From assembly GCF_949987515.2 (NCBI RefSeq), contig NC_082689.1:9725501-9789500 (forward strand): a DNA stretch of 64,000 bases, in the 5' to 3' direction. Made by a program: the position numbers and the translations under genes. The DNA comes from Delphinus delphis (lineage: Eukaryota; Chordata; Mammalia; Artiodactyla; Delphinidae). A model generated the notes under the pieces. That model had not been told where the DNA came from and made no database searches. It saw nothing but the letters and a program-made list of their open reading frames with translations. Shown here one piece after another: positions 45,950 to 57,998 of this stretch; position 1 is the stretch's first letter, and each line of letters starts with the position of its first letter.

Positions 45950-46177
45950 CCTCCTCACTTTTTTTTTTTTGCGGTACGCGGGCTTCTCACGGCCGCAGCC
46001 TCTCCCACTGCGGAGCACAGGCTCCAGACGCGCAGGCCTAACGGCCATGGCTCACGGGGCCCAGCCGCTCCGCGGCATGCGGGATCCTCCCGGGCCGGGG
46101 CACGAACCCGCGTCCCCTGCATCGGCAGGTGGACTCCTAACCACTGCGCCACCAGGGAAGCCCCCTCCTCACTTTTT
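45950..46177 (-). mobile_element. CHR-type SINE, short form
   Basis: Element 45964-46163 with a perfect 14-bp target-site duplication, cctcctcacttttt, at 45950-45963 and 46164-46177. It keeps many CpGs ('acggccgcagcctctc', 'gggatcctcccgggccgggg'), which suggests a young copy. Overlapping frames on both strands are artefacts. Confidence 0.96.
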
Positions 46178-46849
46178 ATATGAAAATTATAATTGTTCAG
46201 TGAGTTGCCCCTACCCCACATCCCAAAAGATTCTGCTTGAGTTTTGATTGTACATGAGTGAAATACGCGTATTAATTTTGGAAGAACAGACATCTATTAG
46301 TCCTTTATCAAGGAGATGAGTCTTGGTACATGTCTGTGGAATTGAGTTCTTCAGATGCTCCATTCCAGTCTCAGTTCCAGATTTGCTTTGTGAGCTGCTG
46401 GATGTTTAGTATGCAAGTGCTGTATTATAGTTAGCGTTTATTTAGCTTTGGAATGTCTGTGTCAGAATCTCCTACTCAGTGTTTTGTAAAATGTTGATAG
46501 AAAACATGAGTAACTTTGAATTTGCACAGCCTTCTGTAGGAGCTCTTCTTCCAGAACTCCTTGGAGGTTGGAATGCTTTCTTTACTATTTCATTGGTATT
46601 GAAATGATGCAATGTTTGACTTTTCATCCTTATCCGCTAAAATCACTATCTTGTGTTCAATGTGGCACTGCTTGGTGCTAACATTTTAATCAGAGAGATA
46701 TACTTAATCATAGCTATATTTTGACAGAATAATATATTTTAGCTCAAAATATTCTACAGTGCTTATATTAGTAGGCTTAGGGAAAATACTGGCAGAAATA
46801 TTTTATTGCTTGATATAGAATCAATAATTATGACAATAATAAAAAGAAT
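46178..46849. other. Unassigned, no gene seen
   Basis: AT-rich with no firm repeat. Confidence 0.5.
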
Positions 46850-46990
46850 CCTAGCTGACATCTGATGTCTTTTGCCAGTTATTTTTCTTAGCTAATTTAA
46901 TTCTAAAACAACCCTATGAGGTAGATGCTGTTATTATTCCCATTTTGCAGATGAGGAAACCGAGTCACTGAGAGATTAAGCGACTTCTGT
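46850..46990 (-). repeat. MIR SINE fossil, antisense
   Basis: 'taattctaaaacaaccctat', 'gaggtagatgctgttattat', 'tcccattttgcagatgagga' and 'aaccgagtcactgagagatt'. A clean inverted MIR half. Confidence 0.85.
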
Positions 46991-48639
46991 TTTTCTTCTT
47001 TGCCTTTTCACTAAGATGTGGAAATGTAAGTCCTGGTAAGTCGCTGTGTGGGGAGCATTTTTGATCTCACAGGATTTAAGAGCTGGAAGCAATGTTTTCA
47101 TATCATTTAGTTATGGTCTGCTCTTGTCATCTTTCAGGTGAGAAAAATCAGAGTCCAGAAAGTTTCGGTAATTATTTAGTTTTTTTTTAGTTATGAAGAC
47201 AAAAATGTTCAGTATGCAGAAGTACACAAAGTAAGAATTCCCTCATTTTCCTTTCTTCTTATCTATTTCACTCACCAAGAAAGTCTTATTGGTAGTTTGA
47301 AGTGTCTTCTTCCAGACATTCTTCTTCTGTATTTAAATAGCATTTCTAACTTTCAGAGAGAGTTGGGGGGCACAAAGTACGTAGAAGGCAGAGCTTATGA
47401 CTTGAGGGAAGCGTGCCCCTGTTGGCTTCTGTTCCAGGCAAGTACTGGGAGGAAGGAGATGGTCGGGATGTTCCTGTCACCACCAGATACCGTCACTGGG
47501 AATAAACCCTGGTCATAAATTAGCTGGTCTTTTCCAGGCAAGCCAATAGCTTTCAATGATTTTTTCCCTGCAGGTATGAAAAGAAGGTGCTATCGATAAA
47601 AAGTGTTTCTCCTGTGATATATTAGCTTTCAATCTATGTGTCACAAGTAAAGGAGACTATTTGAAACATCTGGTCAGAAGATTTTACTTTCTGTGAGTCT
47701 GTAACACTACTAGGGTCCCCTGGTATAGTCGGTGTTGACAGAATGAGTGAATTCTGCTGGAGTTCAGTGTGCTTTTTAAGTGGTCGCCTGTTGAAAGAAG
47801 GTGCACACACCTTGTCCAAATAAGCTTCGGAAAATTATTAGGGATAATAGATTGTGCTCACAAATGAGATTGCTAAAACAGGCACAAATTCTGTAGTCTC
47901 TTGACTTGAGACATATTTTCTACAGCTCTAATAACCTTACAGTGTCACGTTGGATACTTTTTTGTCACCCTTTCTAAAAATGTCCAAGTCCCTCAAGAAG
48001 CAACAACAATAAACGTTGCTTTGAAGACGGATATATCAGAGATCAGGGCACCCACAGGTGTGAACACAGAGACAATTTGAACGCCACCTTGCTGCATTTC
48101 TGGGTGCTCTCCCAGAATGTCCAACTCAGAGTTTTCAAACATGAACATCTTTTCCTTAGCTTTGCTGTGATACAGGGAAAATGAATCAACCCTGTGTTGC
48201 TTTCCACAGACATTTTGCTTTGTTTGCCATTTTCCAGGTCTTCTTATCTAGGAAGACTTTCAGTTTGGAAGGACGGGAAGCGCTCTGTCTCTCTGCTACA
48301 CTAGACTCCATGTATTGCTTGAGGGTCCTTGAAGGGCTGGCTCATCTAAACCGGTGCCCTGGCGTTGCTAACTTGATTGGCCCCAGTAGAGACAACAATT
48401 TCGAAAACTCCCCTTAGCATTTCCCCCCAGTGAGGCCTTAGTGTGGTGATTGCAGTGCTGTTGAGCCACCTTAGTAAGTCCTCCTCAGCAAAATGCAAAT
48501 AAAGTCTTTGAAAGGCCAATAATAATGTGTAAAGAATCTTGTACCTTATGTAAGAGTAATTATCTATGGTACATCTCAGGTGTTACCTACAACGTTCTCC
48601 GTACTAGAATATTGGAAAGCTGTAAGCTTTAGTTAGGAT
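46991..48639. other. Unassigned, no gene seen
   Basis: 1.6 kb without a recognised feature. The 78-residue frame at 48181-48417 (ATG start, 'MNQPCVAFHRHFALFAIFQV') is unlike any protein I know and has no splice support. Confidence 0.45.
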
Positions 48640-48845
48640 AATAATCATGACCTAACATTTATTGAGCCCTGACTATCACATATTACACATTTAAGTATTG
48701 CATCAATTCTATGAGCAGGGTTCTGTTATTATCACACGCATCTCACAGCTTAGAAAATGGAGGCCCAGCGGCCCAGCTAGTGACTGGTGAAACTAGGACA
48801 GAAAGCTAGAGAGTTTGGATTCAGAGTCCAGTCGCCCAACTACCA
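48640..48845 (-). repeat. MIR SINE fossil, antisense
   Basis: 'acctaacatttattgagccc', 'tattacacatttaagtattg', 'catctcacagcttagaaaat', 'ggaggcccagcggcccagct' and 'agtttggattcagagtccag'. Confidence 0.8.
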
Positions 48846-49470
48846 TGGAAAACCATGCAAAACAATTCTCCATTTCTTTTCCTCCCTTCCCTTATGAGAG
48901 CAAAAAAGAGTAAGGGGAAGGAGGAGGAAAGGGGAAGAAGCAGGGTGAGGGATTGCTGGGATCTTTTAAAGACTGTTAAGATGATTTGAAAATAAGTCAG
49001 AGGAATCATGCCAAATGGGAGTTGGATGAGTCAGTGGTCAGACCCCGAGACAGGGGAAGGGGCTAGTCAAAGGGCAGTATCTTTTTCTGACTCTCACCTA
49101 CTATTAGAACCAGGCTCCTTCTGGCTGTGGAGGCCAAGATTAAGGGCTTTCCACCTGCATCTGGGTGCTGCCTTGGCGAGCTGGGTCACAGTCAGGGCTT
49201 CTTGCATGAGTGTGGTGGGTCCTCTTTCTGGAGCTGACATATTCAGAATGAATTCGTTTTAGGATCATACTGCACTACAGTGCAGAGCTCCTGGGGCTCC
49301 TGCCACCTTGCCCCCCTAAATCAGAGCACCTCTGTTTTTTTTTTCTGTTTTATATCTTTGGGTTCCAAATAAGGTATCTTTTGGACAAAACATCCAGCAG
49401 TTCAAAATCTGTTGAAAATTGCTTCTCTGTAAGACTTGACTTGTTACTATGGTACTCTCAGTATTTTGGG
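48846..49470. other. Unassigned, no gene seen
   Basis: No firm feature. Purine-rich at 48897-48955. Confidence 0.5.
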
Positions 49471-49479
49471 TATCTATTT

Positions 49480-50030
49480 TTGTGTAGCCAATTACTCCAA
49501 AATTTACTTGCTTGAAACTGCCAATTTATTTTGCTCAGGATTTTGTGGGTTGGGAATTCAGGAAGGGCTCTGCTGAGGAATTTGTCTCAGATCCGTGAGG
49601 TGTCGCTTGGAGTCCCTGGGGCTGAGGTCCACTGCTAAGATGGCTTCTTTCCGCATAAGTCTGGTGCCTCGGTGCTCTCAGCTTGTTTCCCCTTCCCCCT
49701 CCACCTCCAACCTTGAGGTCTTGTGCTTTATGGTGTCTCCATGTGGTTTAGGCTTCTCATCGTACGGTGGTTTCCGGAGAGTCTTCTTTTGAACATGGTG
49801 GTTGCCTTCCAAGAGGCAGGAAGCAGTAGCTACTTGGCCAGGTAAGAGCCTTCCTGGAATTGGTGTGACCTTACTTCCCACCTTGCTCTATTGGTCAAAG
49901 CAGCCATAGGCTCTCCCACATTCAAGAATGTAGAGAAAGACTCCATCTCCTGATGGGAAAGAGGAGAGGTCACATTGCAGAAGAGGGTGCTGGCTGGGAG
50001 CCATTGCTGCGCCATCTTGGAAGATACAGA
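49480..50030. repeat. Ancient LTR- or MER-like repeat, family uncertain
   Basis: 'tagccaattactccaaaatt', 'tttgctcaggattttgtggg', 'tctggtgcctcggtgctctc', 'tgctctattggtcaaagcag' and 'actccatctcctgatgggaa' form the order of a common old mammalian LTR-class repeat in reverse. I cannot name the family. Confidence 0.55.
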
Positions 50031-50512
50031 CTATCGTATCTCACCACCACTGCGTGCAATTTCAGTGTCTAACCCCTCCCAGATGCTGGAGTTTCTCCCT
50101 GCCACCTGCTTCTCTCCATTTCCCTTAGTCCTTTTGTTTCCTTTTCTGTGAGAGACTCTCTCTCCTTCCCTACTCACACTGCTCACACCTTGCCGCGCAT
50201 GTCAGCTCATTAATGGCTCCTGGAATGGCTCTCCTTCTCTTCTCCTCTCACCACTTGTCTTCCTTCTGTTTGCAGCTTGTTTTCTTCATGTCCTGACTTT
50301 TAGTAAACAAGGGCCATTTATAAAGCATCACCTATTCATCAGCCCTCTTTCTTCCACAGGGCATTCTAATCAGTCATGGCTTTATTCATGTAATCTTTGT
50401 GTCTTTACTTCCTTCCATGGTGTTAATAGGTGGTAAATACCTGTTTATTTGCTTTAAATATTTAAGAATTGATTTCCTTTGGAACTAAGTAGAAGCCTAG
50501 AAGTTTGGGGGC
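50031..50512. other. Unassigned CT-rich stretch
   Basis: Possibly a decayed sense L2 ('ctcctctcaccacttgtctt'), not firm. Confidence 0.4.
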
Positions 50513-50612
50513 ATATATATATATATTTGCAGTAGGTAACTATATATATGTATATATGTATATTTGCAATAGGTAAATATATATGTGTATATATGTATAT
50601 TTGCAATAAGCA
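50513..50612. repeat. 37-bp AT-rich minisatellite, three units
   Basis: The motif ttgcaataggtaa (first copy ttgcagtaggtaa, third ttgcaataagc) begins at 50527, 50564 and 50601, 37 bp apart, separated by (at)n and gtatat runs. Confidence 0.85.
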
Positions 50613-52954
50613 CTCTCTAGGCACTTGTGCAGAAAAGAATTGAAAGAGTAGAAGCGTTCATATGGATGCATCACTCGTTCCCTGTCTAAGTTTGGGACTG
50701 AGCCTTGTTTCTGGGGGCTAATTTGAAGGGCAAAATAAGTCCAAGTTGAGGTACCTGAAAGATTTACTCTGCATACAAAAAGACATTCTGGTAAACTCAT
50801 TGGGAAAGTGTGCTTTAGTGAAAAGAAAAAAGGCATTGCCTGCTCTGGGATTTTGGGTGAGTTATTTAAACCCTCGTGACCTGTTTTTTTAACCTGATTG
50901 ATAATGGGGTCATCTCGATGATCTGTGGTTCTATCAACTCTAAAATCCTCTTATATTTTAAAAACGTGACTTGAGTCGGGTAGGCTTTCTCTTATTCTCA
51001 AATGGACATTTCTACATGATCTCTTTTTTCTTAGTGTGGAGAAAATGTATGTACTATATTCAAAGACAGTTTCAGTTCTTGAACTACTCAGTGTTTACTT
51101 GGAGTAAAGAGACAGCTGGGAACAAGGCCAGACTTTATGATGAATCAGTTAAAATAGCTAATAACAACAAGCAGCTTTTTGTTGAATGTATGGATTTATT
51201 GATTTGCCTTCACACGTGGAAAGCTCGTATTGTTTCCCAAACAGGCAAATGTGGGAAAGGAAAATGCTTCCTCTTTTCTAGCTTCTGTATGCTCCTTCCC
51301 TATCATTAGGCTTTTACAATAAAAGGAACATTGATTCTCTGTAATGGCTTGATTCTCTCTAACTGCTTTGGTAATGTATTTGGATTTTTTAAAAGGCCTA
51401 AAGAAAAGGTCGTAAATAATGGCTGTACAAGCAAATAGGAGAAACTATTAAAATTGTGCTTTGTCTAGCTCTCCTGTGCATATAATTTAAAAAACCAGAC
51501 TATACGTATTTTGCTTAGCTCGCAAAATATATATTAGCTTCCGATCAATTTTATGGAGTTGAATGTAATGGTTTGAATGATGTGTTTCTGCATCTCTCAG
51601 CATTTCCCTTTTAGCCCTTGGAGTAAACAGAAACTTCTTGTCCAGCCGTTGTCATCAAAGTTACAGAGTGGATAGCTCTTCCAGCCTCCCCAAGCCTGTG
51701 AGCTTTTTATCTCCAGCAGTGTTTCAACTCTCTTGTTCTAGTCTAACCCGCTGGAATTCTTTTACTGGTCTTCAGTGGTACTTTATGCGTTCCCACTTCC
51801 AAACCTTACTTACCTTGTTTTACACACTGGGGACAACGTTCCTGGCATACCCCATAGGCTCTCCTCTCGATTCAAAGTCAGATTCATTTCCTCAGTAATT
51901 TATGTTTTCTGCTGATAACATATTTGAACTTAGAACCTGTAAGCTTTCTGAGAAGAGGCTCCGTGTCGGTCCTAGAGTTTGAATCCTGCCTACACAGAAA
52001 GTGGACTTGGCCTCTGGCTTTTGAGCCCTTCCTCTCCCTCCATGTCCTGTGTCTTCCAGCCTTTGACAGTGACTGTGGTCCATTCCGGCTGAGGCAGTCC
52101 TGTTTTATGTGATCTGTGGAGGAGGTTGGGTTGATAAGGTCTGATATCAGTGAGGATGGAGGAAGTGGCGATAAGGGGAGAAGCAGGGGACTAAAAGAGA
52201 AAGTGTGGGATTAGATGGAGAAAAGAAGGACCCTTGGGAGGAATAAGGGCTGATCTCAGCCTGCATTCAATCATTCATACTCGGTCTCCCCTCCCCCACT
52301 CCTCCCTCCCAGCCGTCACTGACTTTCCATGAAAATAAAATAAAAGAACTACATGGGGGAAGCAGGGTTTCTTGGTTTTGTTGCAATTTCTGTTTAGCTT
52401 TGGGCTCAGGGTCTATTTTAAAGAAATGCCATCATCCTAGAGAATTCTCATATATAATAAAATATAATATAATAAAATGAAATAATAGTGGATTTCTTAC
52501 CCTCACATAGAAAGCCTTTAGGAGATTTGCTTACATATTGGAAAGCTGAGGAAATGGACTGAAAAAGGAGTAATAGGAATTGGAGTCCCAGAGTACACTG
52601 AGCTAACCTCAGCAGGATAAAATGAAGGGGCATGATTTGAAATGATAATTTTGTGTAGCCTACAGAAATGTACACAAATACAAAAGTGTGATGTAGTTCA
52701 ACTCTGGCTCTGTCAAGATTGCCTGGGAGTGAGGGCTAAATGTCACAGCCTAAAAGATGCAGAGAGAAAAACAGTTTTAGGTTATTTTAGTACTGGTGGA
52801 AAGTGCTGACTGCGTGCAGCAAATGTACCTGCTCTTGTGAAATCAGGACACGCCACTATATTTAAGAGAGGGACTATTTTATGCCCTGTTAATTTGCTAG
52901 AGGTATGGGTATTTTGGTTATGGAGAAAAGTTTTGAAAGTCTCTTAAGCGCATC
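50613..52954. other. Unassigned, no gene seen
   Basis: 2.3 kb without a firm gene. 51690-51990 may be a decayed sense L2. 52450-52490 is AT-rich ('atataataaaatataatat'). The 112-residue frame at 50971-51309 has no domain or splice support. Confidence 0.45.
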
Positions 52955-53602
52955 ATTATTTTTTTTAATTGAAGTATAGTTGATTTACAATGTTGTGTTA
53001 GCTGCTGGTGTACAGCAAAGTGATTCAGTTATACATATATATTGTTTTTCAGATTCTTTTCTCTTATAGTTTATTATAAGATACTGAATATAGTCTCCTG
53101 TGCTATACAGATACAGTAGGTCCTTGTTGTTTATGTCATGTATAGTACTTTATATCTGCTAATCCCAAACTCCTAATTTATTCCCTCGTTCTTTTTCCCT
53201 TTTGGTAATCATAAGTTTGTTTTCTATGTCTGTGAGTCTGTTTCTGTTTTGTAGATAAGTTCATTTGTATCATATTTTAGTTGCCACATATAAGTGTTGT
53301 CATATGATATTTGTCTTTCTCTGTCTGATTTACTTCACTTAGTATGATAATCTCTAGGTCCATCATTCTTTTTTTTTTTTTTTTTTTTTTTGCGGTACGC
53401 GGGCCTCTCACTGCTGTGGCCTCTCCCGCCGCGGAGCACAGGCTCCGGACGCGCAGGCTCAGCGGCCATGGCTCATGGGCCCAGCCGCTCCGCGGCATGT
53501 GGGATCCTCCTGGACCGGGGCACGAACCTGTGTGCCCTGCATTGGCAGGCGGACTCTCAACCACTGCGCCACCAGGGAAGCCCCCATCATTCTTTTTTAT
53601 GT
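52955..53602 (-). mobile_element. L1 3' end, antisense, split by a SINE
   Basis: 'tgatttacaatgttgtgtta', 'gtgtacagcaaagtgattca', 'atacagtaggtccttgttgt', 'aatcccaaactcctaattta' and 'acttcacttagtatgataat'. It reaches 53374, resumes after the SINE at 53584, and stops at 'ttcttttttatg'. Same artiodactyl family as 14751-15192. Confidence 0.88.
53360..53598 (-). mobile_element. CHR-type SINE, short form, nested in L1
   Basis: Element 53375-53583 with a perfect 15-bp target-site duplication, ccatcattctttttt, at 53360-53374 and 53584-53598. Inserted into the antisense L1 3' end, so younger than it. Confidence 0.96.
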
Positions 53603-54640
53603 CCTAAAGCCATTAGTTAACTTAAAAAAAATAGTTTATTGTATTGCTTCAAACACTCTTGTCTTTTTATTTTTTAGTGCAAAGAGAAAAAATTATAAGA
53701 GCCTGTTGAAAAGAGAAATGACTTGTGGCTTCTTGTAATAGTTTTCTAGCATAGGGTGTCCTAGTCAAGAAATCCCCTTGTTGCAGAATTGTTCTTTTCC
53801 ATCAATGAAAGACCAGAGCTGCTACCATAGGATTTGGGGACCTGTAAGGTCTCTCATGGTTTACTCCACTTTTCTGCTTTTTCTCTTCCTTAACTTCGCT
53901 TCTGACTTACGCTTGTGCTTTCCCTTTTGTTACATTTGTACCTTCCTTCTCTGCTATTCCATTTTTCTGACACACCTCTTTACCAGGTGCTCGGGAAGAA
54001 CAGCTAGGTGAGTACCAGCCTTCTGCTGTCCCTCTAGAGGCTTTTAACACACTGTCGGAAGCATGTTTGGGAAGCAGCTGGGATGGCTGGAGAGCTGGAG
54101 CTTAAAGCCTTCTAAAGTCTGTTCTAACCTAGAAGCTCTGTGATTCTGTGAAGCCCTGTCTGAGCTGTTAGGTATTCATGTGAAACCTGATGGACCAGGT
54201 TAATGGATAACACCCAATACTGGACAATACTGAACATTTAGGAGTTGCCTTTTAGCAATGGAATGTCTGTTTCCTAGAGACGAATGAATGCAACAGGGTG
54301 AGGTGCAGGGTGGGCAGGAAGCCTGCAGATTTCCTATCTTCCCTTTGGCCTGTCAAGGTCCATTTTCAAGGTTTTATCTCGTCTCCATGGGTAACGATGA
54401 GATTGATGGGAAGAAAACGATCTTTTCTGACAGTAAATTAAAAGCAAATTCTACCTTAAAAAAGGAATTCGAACTAGGCTAGAAAAGGGGAAGGTATATT
54501 GGGGGCAAATCCTGTGAACAGTGCAATGTCCAGGCGAATAGGAAGCTTTTAATAGCTAAAAGCTGAGGGACCAAGAGCTGGGCCTCTACAGAGGACAACG
54601 GGAAACTGGAAGCCCTGGCGTTGGCATGGGGGCGGGGAGG
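53603..54640. other. Unassigned, no gene seen
   Basis: The 77-residue frame at 53778-54011 contains hydrophobic runs but no family likeness. Confidence 0.45.
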
Positions 54641-54689
54641 GGACCCGTGGGGACTTGTTGAAGCACCGCCCTTAGAGCGTCGGATTTAG

Positions 54690-54775
54690 TTGGTTGAAGT
54701 GGGATTCAGGAACCTGCATTTTAGGTACACAGTCCAGGTGATTCTGATGAAGGCGACCTTCCAACCCAGGCCTTG
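54690..54775 (-). repeat. MER5-like fragment, weak
   Basis: 'ggaacctgcattttaggtac' and 'ccaggtgattctgatgaagg' resemble the MER5 3' half. Short and uncertain. Confidence 0.4.
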
Positions 54776-54799
54776 ACTGAGTTGAGACGTGTCTCTGGG

Positions 54800-55160
54800 T
54801 TGTTATCTTCACCCTTGCCTGCGCACCGGAACCACTTGGGATGCTTTAAGGATGCTGGGTCTGGGGCTTCCCTGGTGGCGCAGTGGTTGAGAGTCCACCT
54901 GCCAATGCAAGGGATGCGGGTTCGTGCCCCGGTCTGGGAAGATCCTACATGCTGTGGAGCGGCTGGGCCTGTGAACCATGGCCGCTGAGCCTGTGTGTCT
55001 GGAGCCTGTGCTCTGCAGCGGGAGAGGCCACAGCAGTGAGAGGTCCACGTACCACAAAAAAAAAAAAAAAAAAAAAAAAAGAATGCTGAGTCTGGTCCCC
55101 ACCCCAGAGATTCTGGTATGCTGGGCCCAGGAGCCTGTATCAGCTCCCGGGGGGATCTGA
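54800..55160 (+). repeat. MER5-like fossil, split by a SINE
   Basis: Left piece 54800-54864 ('gcgcaccggaaccacttggg', 'atgctttaaggatgctggg') and right piece 55081-55160 ('ccccaccccagagattctgg', 'gggcccaggagcctgtatca') fit a MER5A-type element broken by the sense SINE between them. Confidence 0.6.
54850..55095 (+). mobile_element. CHR-type SINE, short form, sense
   Basis: The only CHR copy on the plus strand: element 54865-55080. The imperfect 15-bp target-site duplication is ggatgctgggtctgg (54850-54864) and gaatgctgagtctgg (55081-55095). A box tggcgcagtgg at 54876-54886, B box ggttcgtgccc at 54919-54929, and a long A tail at 55055-55080. RNA polymerase III transcription would run rightward. 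Confidence 0.96.
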
Positions 55161-56630
55161 CATCAGAGGAAGTTTAGAGCCCCTGCTTCTTTGGAGTAGA
55201 ACCGCAGACTGATGGGACAGCGATACGGTTAATTTGGACTTCATTATGGCGATCCAAATACAGATGGAGCTGAAGTTTATATTTGTATAATTTATGAGAA
55301 AATGGTGTGCTAAGATTAATAGTGTTTCTAATGTTGTAAAGAGATTATATAGGCCATTTACAAAAATAAATTCAAGGCTTCTTCAAAGACCTTAGCATTT
55401 ACATGCAACCCACGTGATACACAACTGGTCTCAGCATTGTGCTCATTCTAGGTGTTTTTAATTTATTAAAGAACGTCAGGATTTCTGTGAGCTCTCACAC
55501 TGTTTGCTGTTTATTTATGTTATTGTTACATAATTGAAAATTAAGAAAATGATATTTCTCAAATGCTCCAAAATCGAGACTCCCCCCACCCCCGGCCCTT
55601 TAGAAGCGGTGATGGCTGTTCCTTGACGACAGGGTTCCACGCTGTGAGACTGTATGATGCTGCCGAGTAGAATTCGAATTTGGATTTGTTTTTGTTAAAC
55701 CACTAGGGAGAGAACGTTGGCTCCTTTTATAACTACTTTTTTCCTAATTAATTTAAAATGTGAGATATTTACAAATATCACAATGTTGAGCAATCCGTAT
55801 AACAAATAATACCTTGGCATCCCCAACTTGTGTGTTTTTCCCCAATTATTTTCTGTTATTGATAGAATCAACTAAATCATGACACTAGTAACACTAAAGC
55901 TATTAACTTCAGCGAATTCTAAAGTTGCTTTCACTCACTCCAGTGAAGGGAACTCTGCGCCCGTCTCCGTGTCCTGGTCCACGGACTCCTTCTGTCACCT
56001 GCGGTGGAGAGTGATCAAGACCTGTCCAGCGTTTTCTGCCTTCTTCTCTATTGTGGTTTTTGAAACCTGAAAACCACGATTCGGCACCTCCTTTCTCTGT
56101 CCCTGGTAGCAGCCCTCCTCTAAGGGCTGGTGGCTCAGGCCTGGGCTGGGGGCAGAGATCTTGGAATACAAGGAGGTTTGGGGGTAGAGAACTCACTGGT
56201 TAATACTTTAACATTGTTCTCCTGCCCCTTTCTGCTGGTGAGAGAGGAGGCAGACAGGATGTGTGGGGAAATGGCCTTGCAGGATGGCTGGGCCTCAGGC
56301 AGTTTGCAGGGAGGGAGGATGGAGACTCGTTTCTTAACCAGTTAGGGACCGAAGAGCTTGTCGGGTAAAAAAACAAACCTGGGCTTAGGTAAGGAGAGGC
56401 TTCACTGGAAAGGGCTGTTGCAGCCAAGAAGGGGAGCTATTGCATAAGAGGAGGCGGCTTTTGTAATAGGGAGAATGCGCCGACTGTAAGCTCAGCAGAC
56501 GTCTCAAAGGGCAGGCAGAAAGGGGCTAGACAGGGAGCAGACAGGGCTAGAAGGACTGTATGCACAGGGGTAGCATTCACAGGTAGACTCATCTGGCAGT
56601 GGAACAGCTCTTTTTTTTTTTTTTTTTTCC
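55161..56630. other. Unassigned, no gene seen
   Basis: AT-rich to 55900, then mixed. The T run at 56611-56628 precedes an LTR. Frames at 55909-56196 (minus) and 56130-56345 (plus) overlap and have no family likeness. Confidence 0.45.
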
Positions 56631-57074
56631 TGTATTAATTTGCTGGGGCTGCTGTAACGAAGTACCACAAACCAGATGCGTTAAAACAGTAGAAATGTAT
56701 TCTCTCACAGTTCAGGAGGCTAGAAGTCCAAAATCAAGGCATTGGCAGGGTTGGTTCCTTCCGGAGGCCCCGAGGGAGACTCCTTCCCATGCCTCTCTCC
56801 TGGCTTTCGGTTGTGGCTGGCAGGCCTTGGCCCTCCTTGGCTTATAGATGCCTCATTCCTGTCTGCCTCTGTCTTCACATGGTGTTCTCCCTGGGTGTCT
56901 GGGTGTTTCCTCTTCTCGTAAGTTTGCCAGTCATGTTGGATCAGGGCCCACACTAATTAGTGTGACCTCATTTTATCTAATTATATCCACAAAGACCCTG
57001 TTTCCAAATAAGATCACATGCTGAGGTCCTGGGGATTTGGACTTCAAATAGGGGAACACAGTTCAGCCCATAAC
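56631..57074 (-). mobile_element. MLT1-type LTR, antisense
   Basis: Full-length-looking MaLR LTR in reverse: 'tgtattaatttgctggggct', 'cacagttcaggaggctagaa', 'gtctgcctctgtcttcacat', 'tttccaaataagatcacatg', 'ctggggatttggacttcaaa' and 'cagttcagcccataac'. No proviral interior. Target-site duplication unclear. Confidence 0.88.
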
Positions 57075-57589
57075 CTTGTAGTTAGGGGCCCTTAAAGAGG
57101 TCGTTCTGTATTCTGATGCTGGCTCAGGCTGAGGATGGATCCAAGTTCAAAGGTTTGCAGGGGAGAAAGCCTGCTTAGAGTTTGGTCAAGTCAAGTTAGC
57201 AGATTTTGTTCAGATTGGTCTGTGGGGACAGTTCAGTTCAGCTGTCATTTATGAGACAAAGAATGGGAATTTGGAGGGTCTGTGTCTGGCCTTGTCATTG
57301 GCGAGTGTTAGATTTAAGTCATATGTGGAAGGTGGCTCGTTGCTGTAAGGAGTTTCCTGGAAGTTTCTCAGCCATCACTGTTTTCCAGGACATTCAACTT
57401 TGTCGATTTCTTTGAAAATCTGATGAGAATTACGGGCTCTCTTTCTGGAAGAATGCTCATATGTAGAGATACAGGAATGTCTGCATACAATTTCAGTGGA
57501 TTCTTAGACCCTTTGGAGCCTTCTGAGCTGTAGAGGTCCATGGGTTCCAGGTTAAGAAAAAAATAAAGAAAGAAAGAAAGGCAAGGAGT
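57075..57589. other. Unassigned, no gene seen
   Basis: Plain sequence. A gaaa run lies at 57565-57582. Confidence 0.5.
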
Positions 57590-57865
57590 AAGGGCAAGTC
57601 CAGGGGTGACCGGGTGGCAGCAGGCAGTCCTGTTGGAGGATGCGGGAAGTGTAGGGAGTGTTGTAGTAGGCGTGGCTGGAAAGGTAGTGTTGGGGCCAGA
57701 GTCTCCAGGGCCTTGCATGGGAGTCTCATTTGGTTGACAACGAGAAGCCCGTGGAAGTTTTTGAGCAGAAATTTTCAAGACTGTGCTTTGGGAAGATTTT
57801 ATTTCGACAGTGTTATACTGAAGTGGGGAAAAGACTGACCGTGAGGAGAGGCAGTAGAAAGTTAT
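57590..57865 (-). repeat. L2 LINE fragment, antisense
   Basis: 'tggctggaaaggtagtgttg', 'tccagggccttgcatgggag', 'aagcccgtggaagtttttga' and 'aggcagtagaaagttattgc' match the inverted upstream part of the L2 3' region, in order. Overlapping frames are artefacts. Confidence 0.65.
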
Positions 57866-57998
57866 TGCAGTAAATTCTCGTGCCACAGGTATTCATGGAG
57901 TTATATTTATCACTGTAATACTAAAACACTTAGTAAAAGCACTTAGTCTTGTGGTCGTTAAGGAGTTTGCTTATTGTTGGGAACTCATAGAACCTTCA

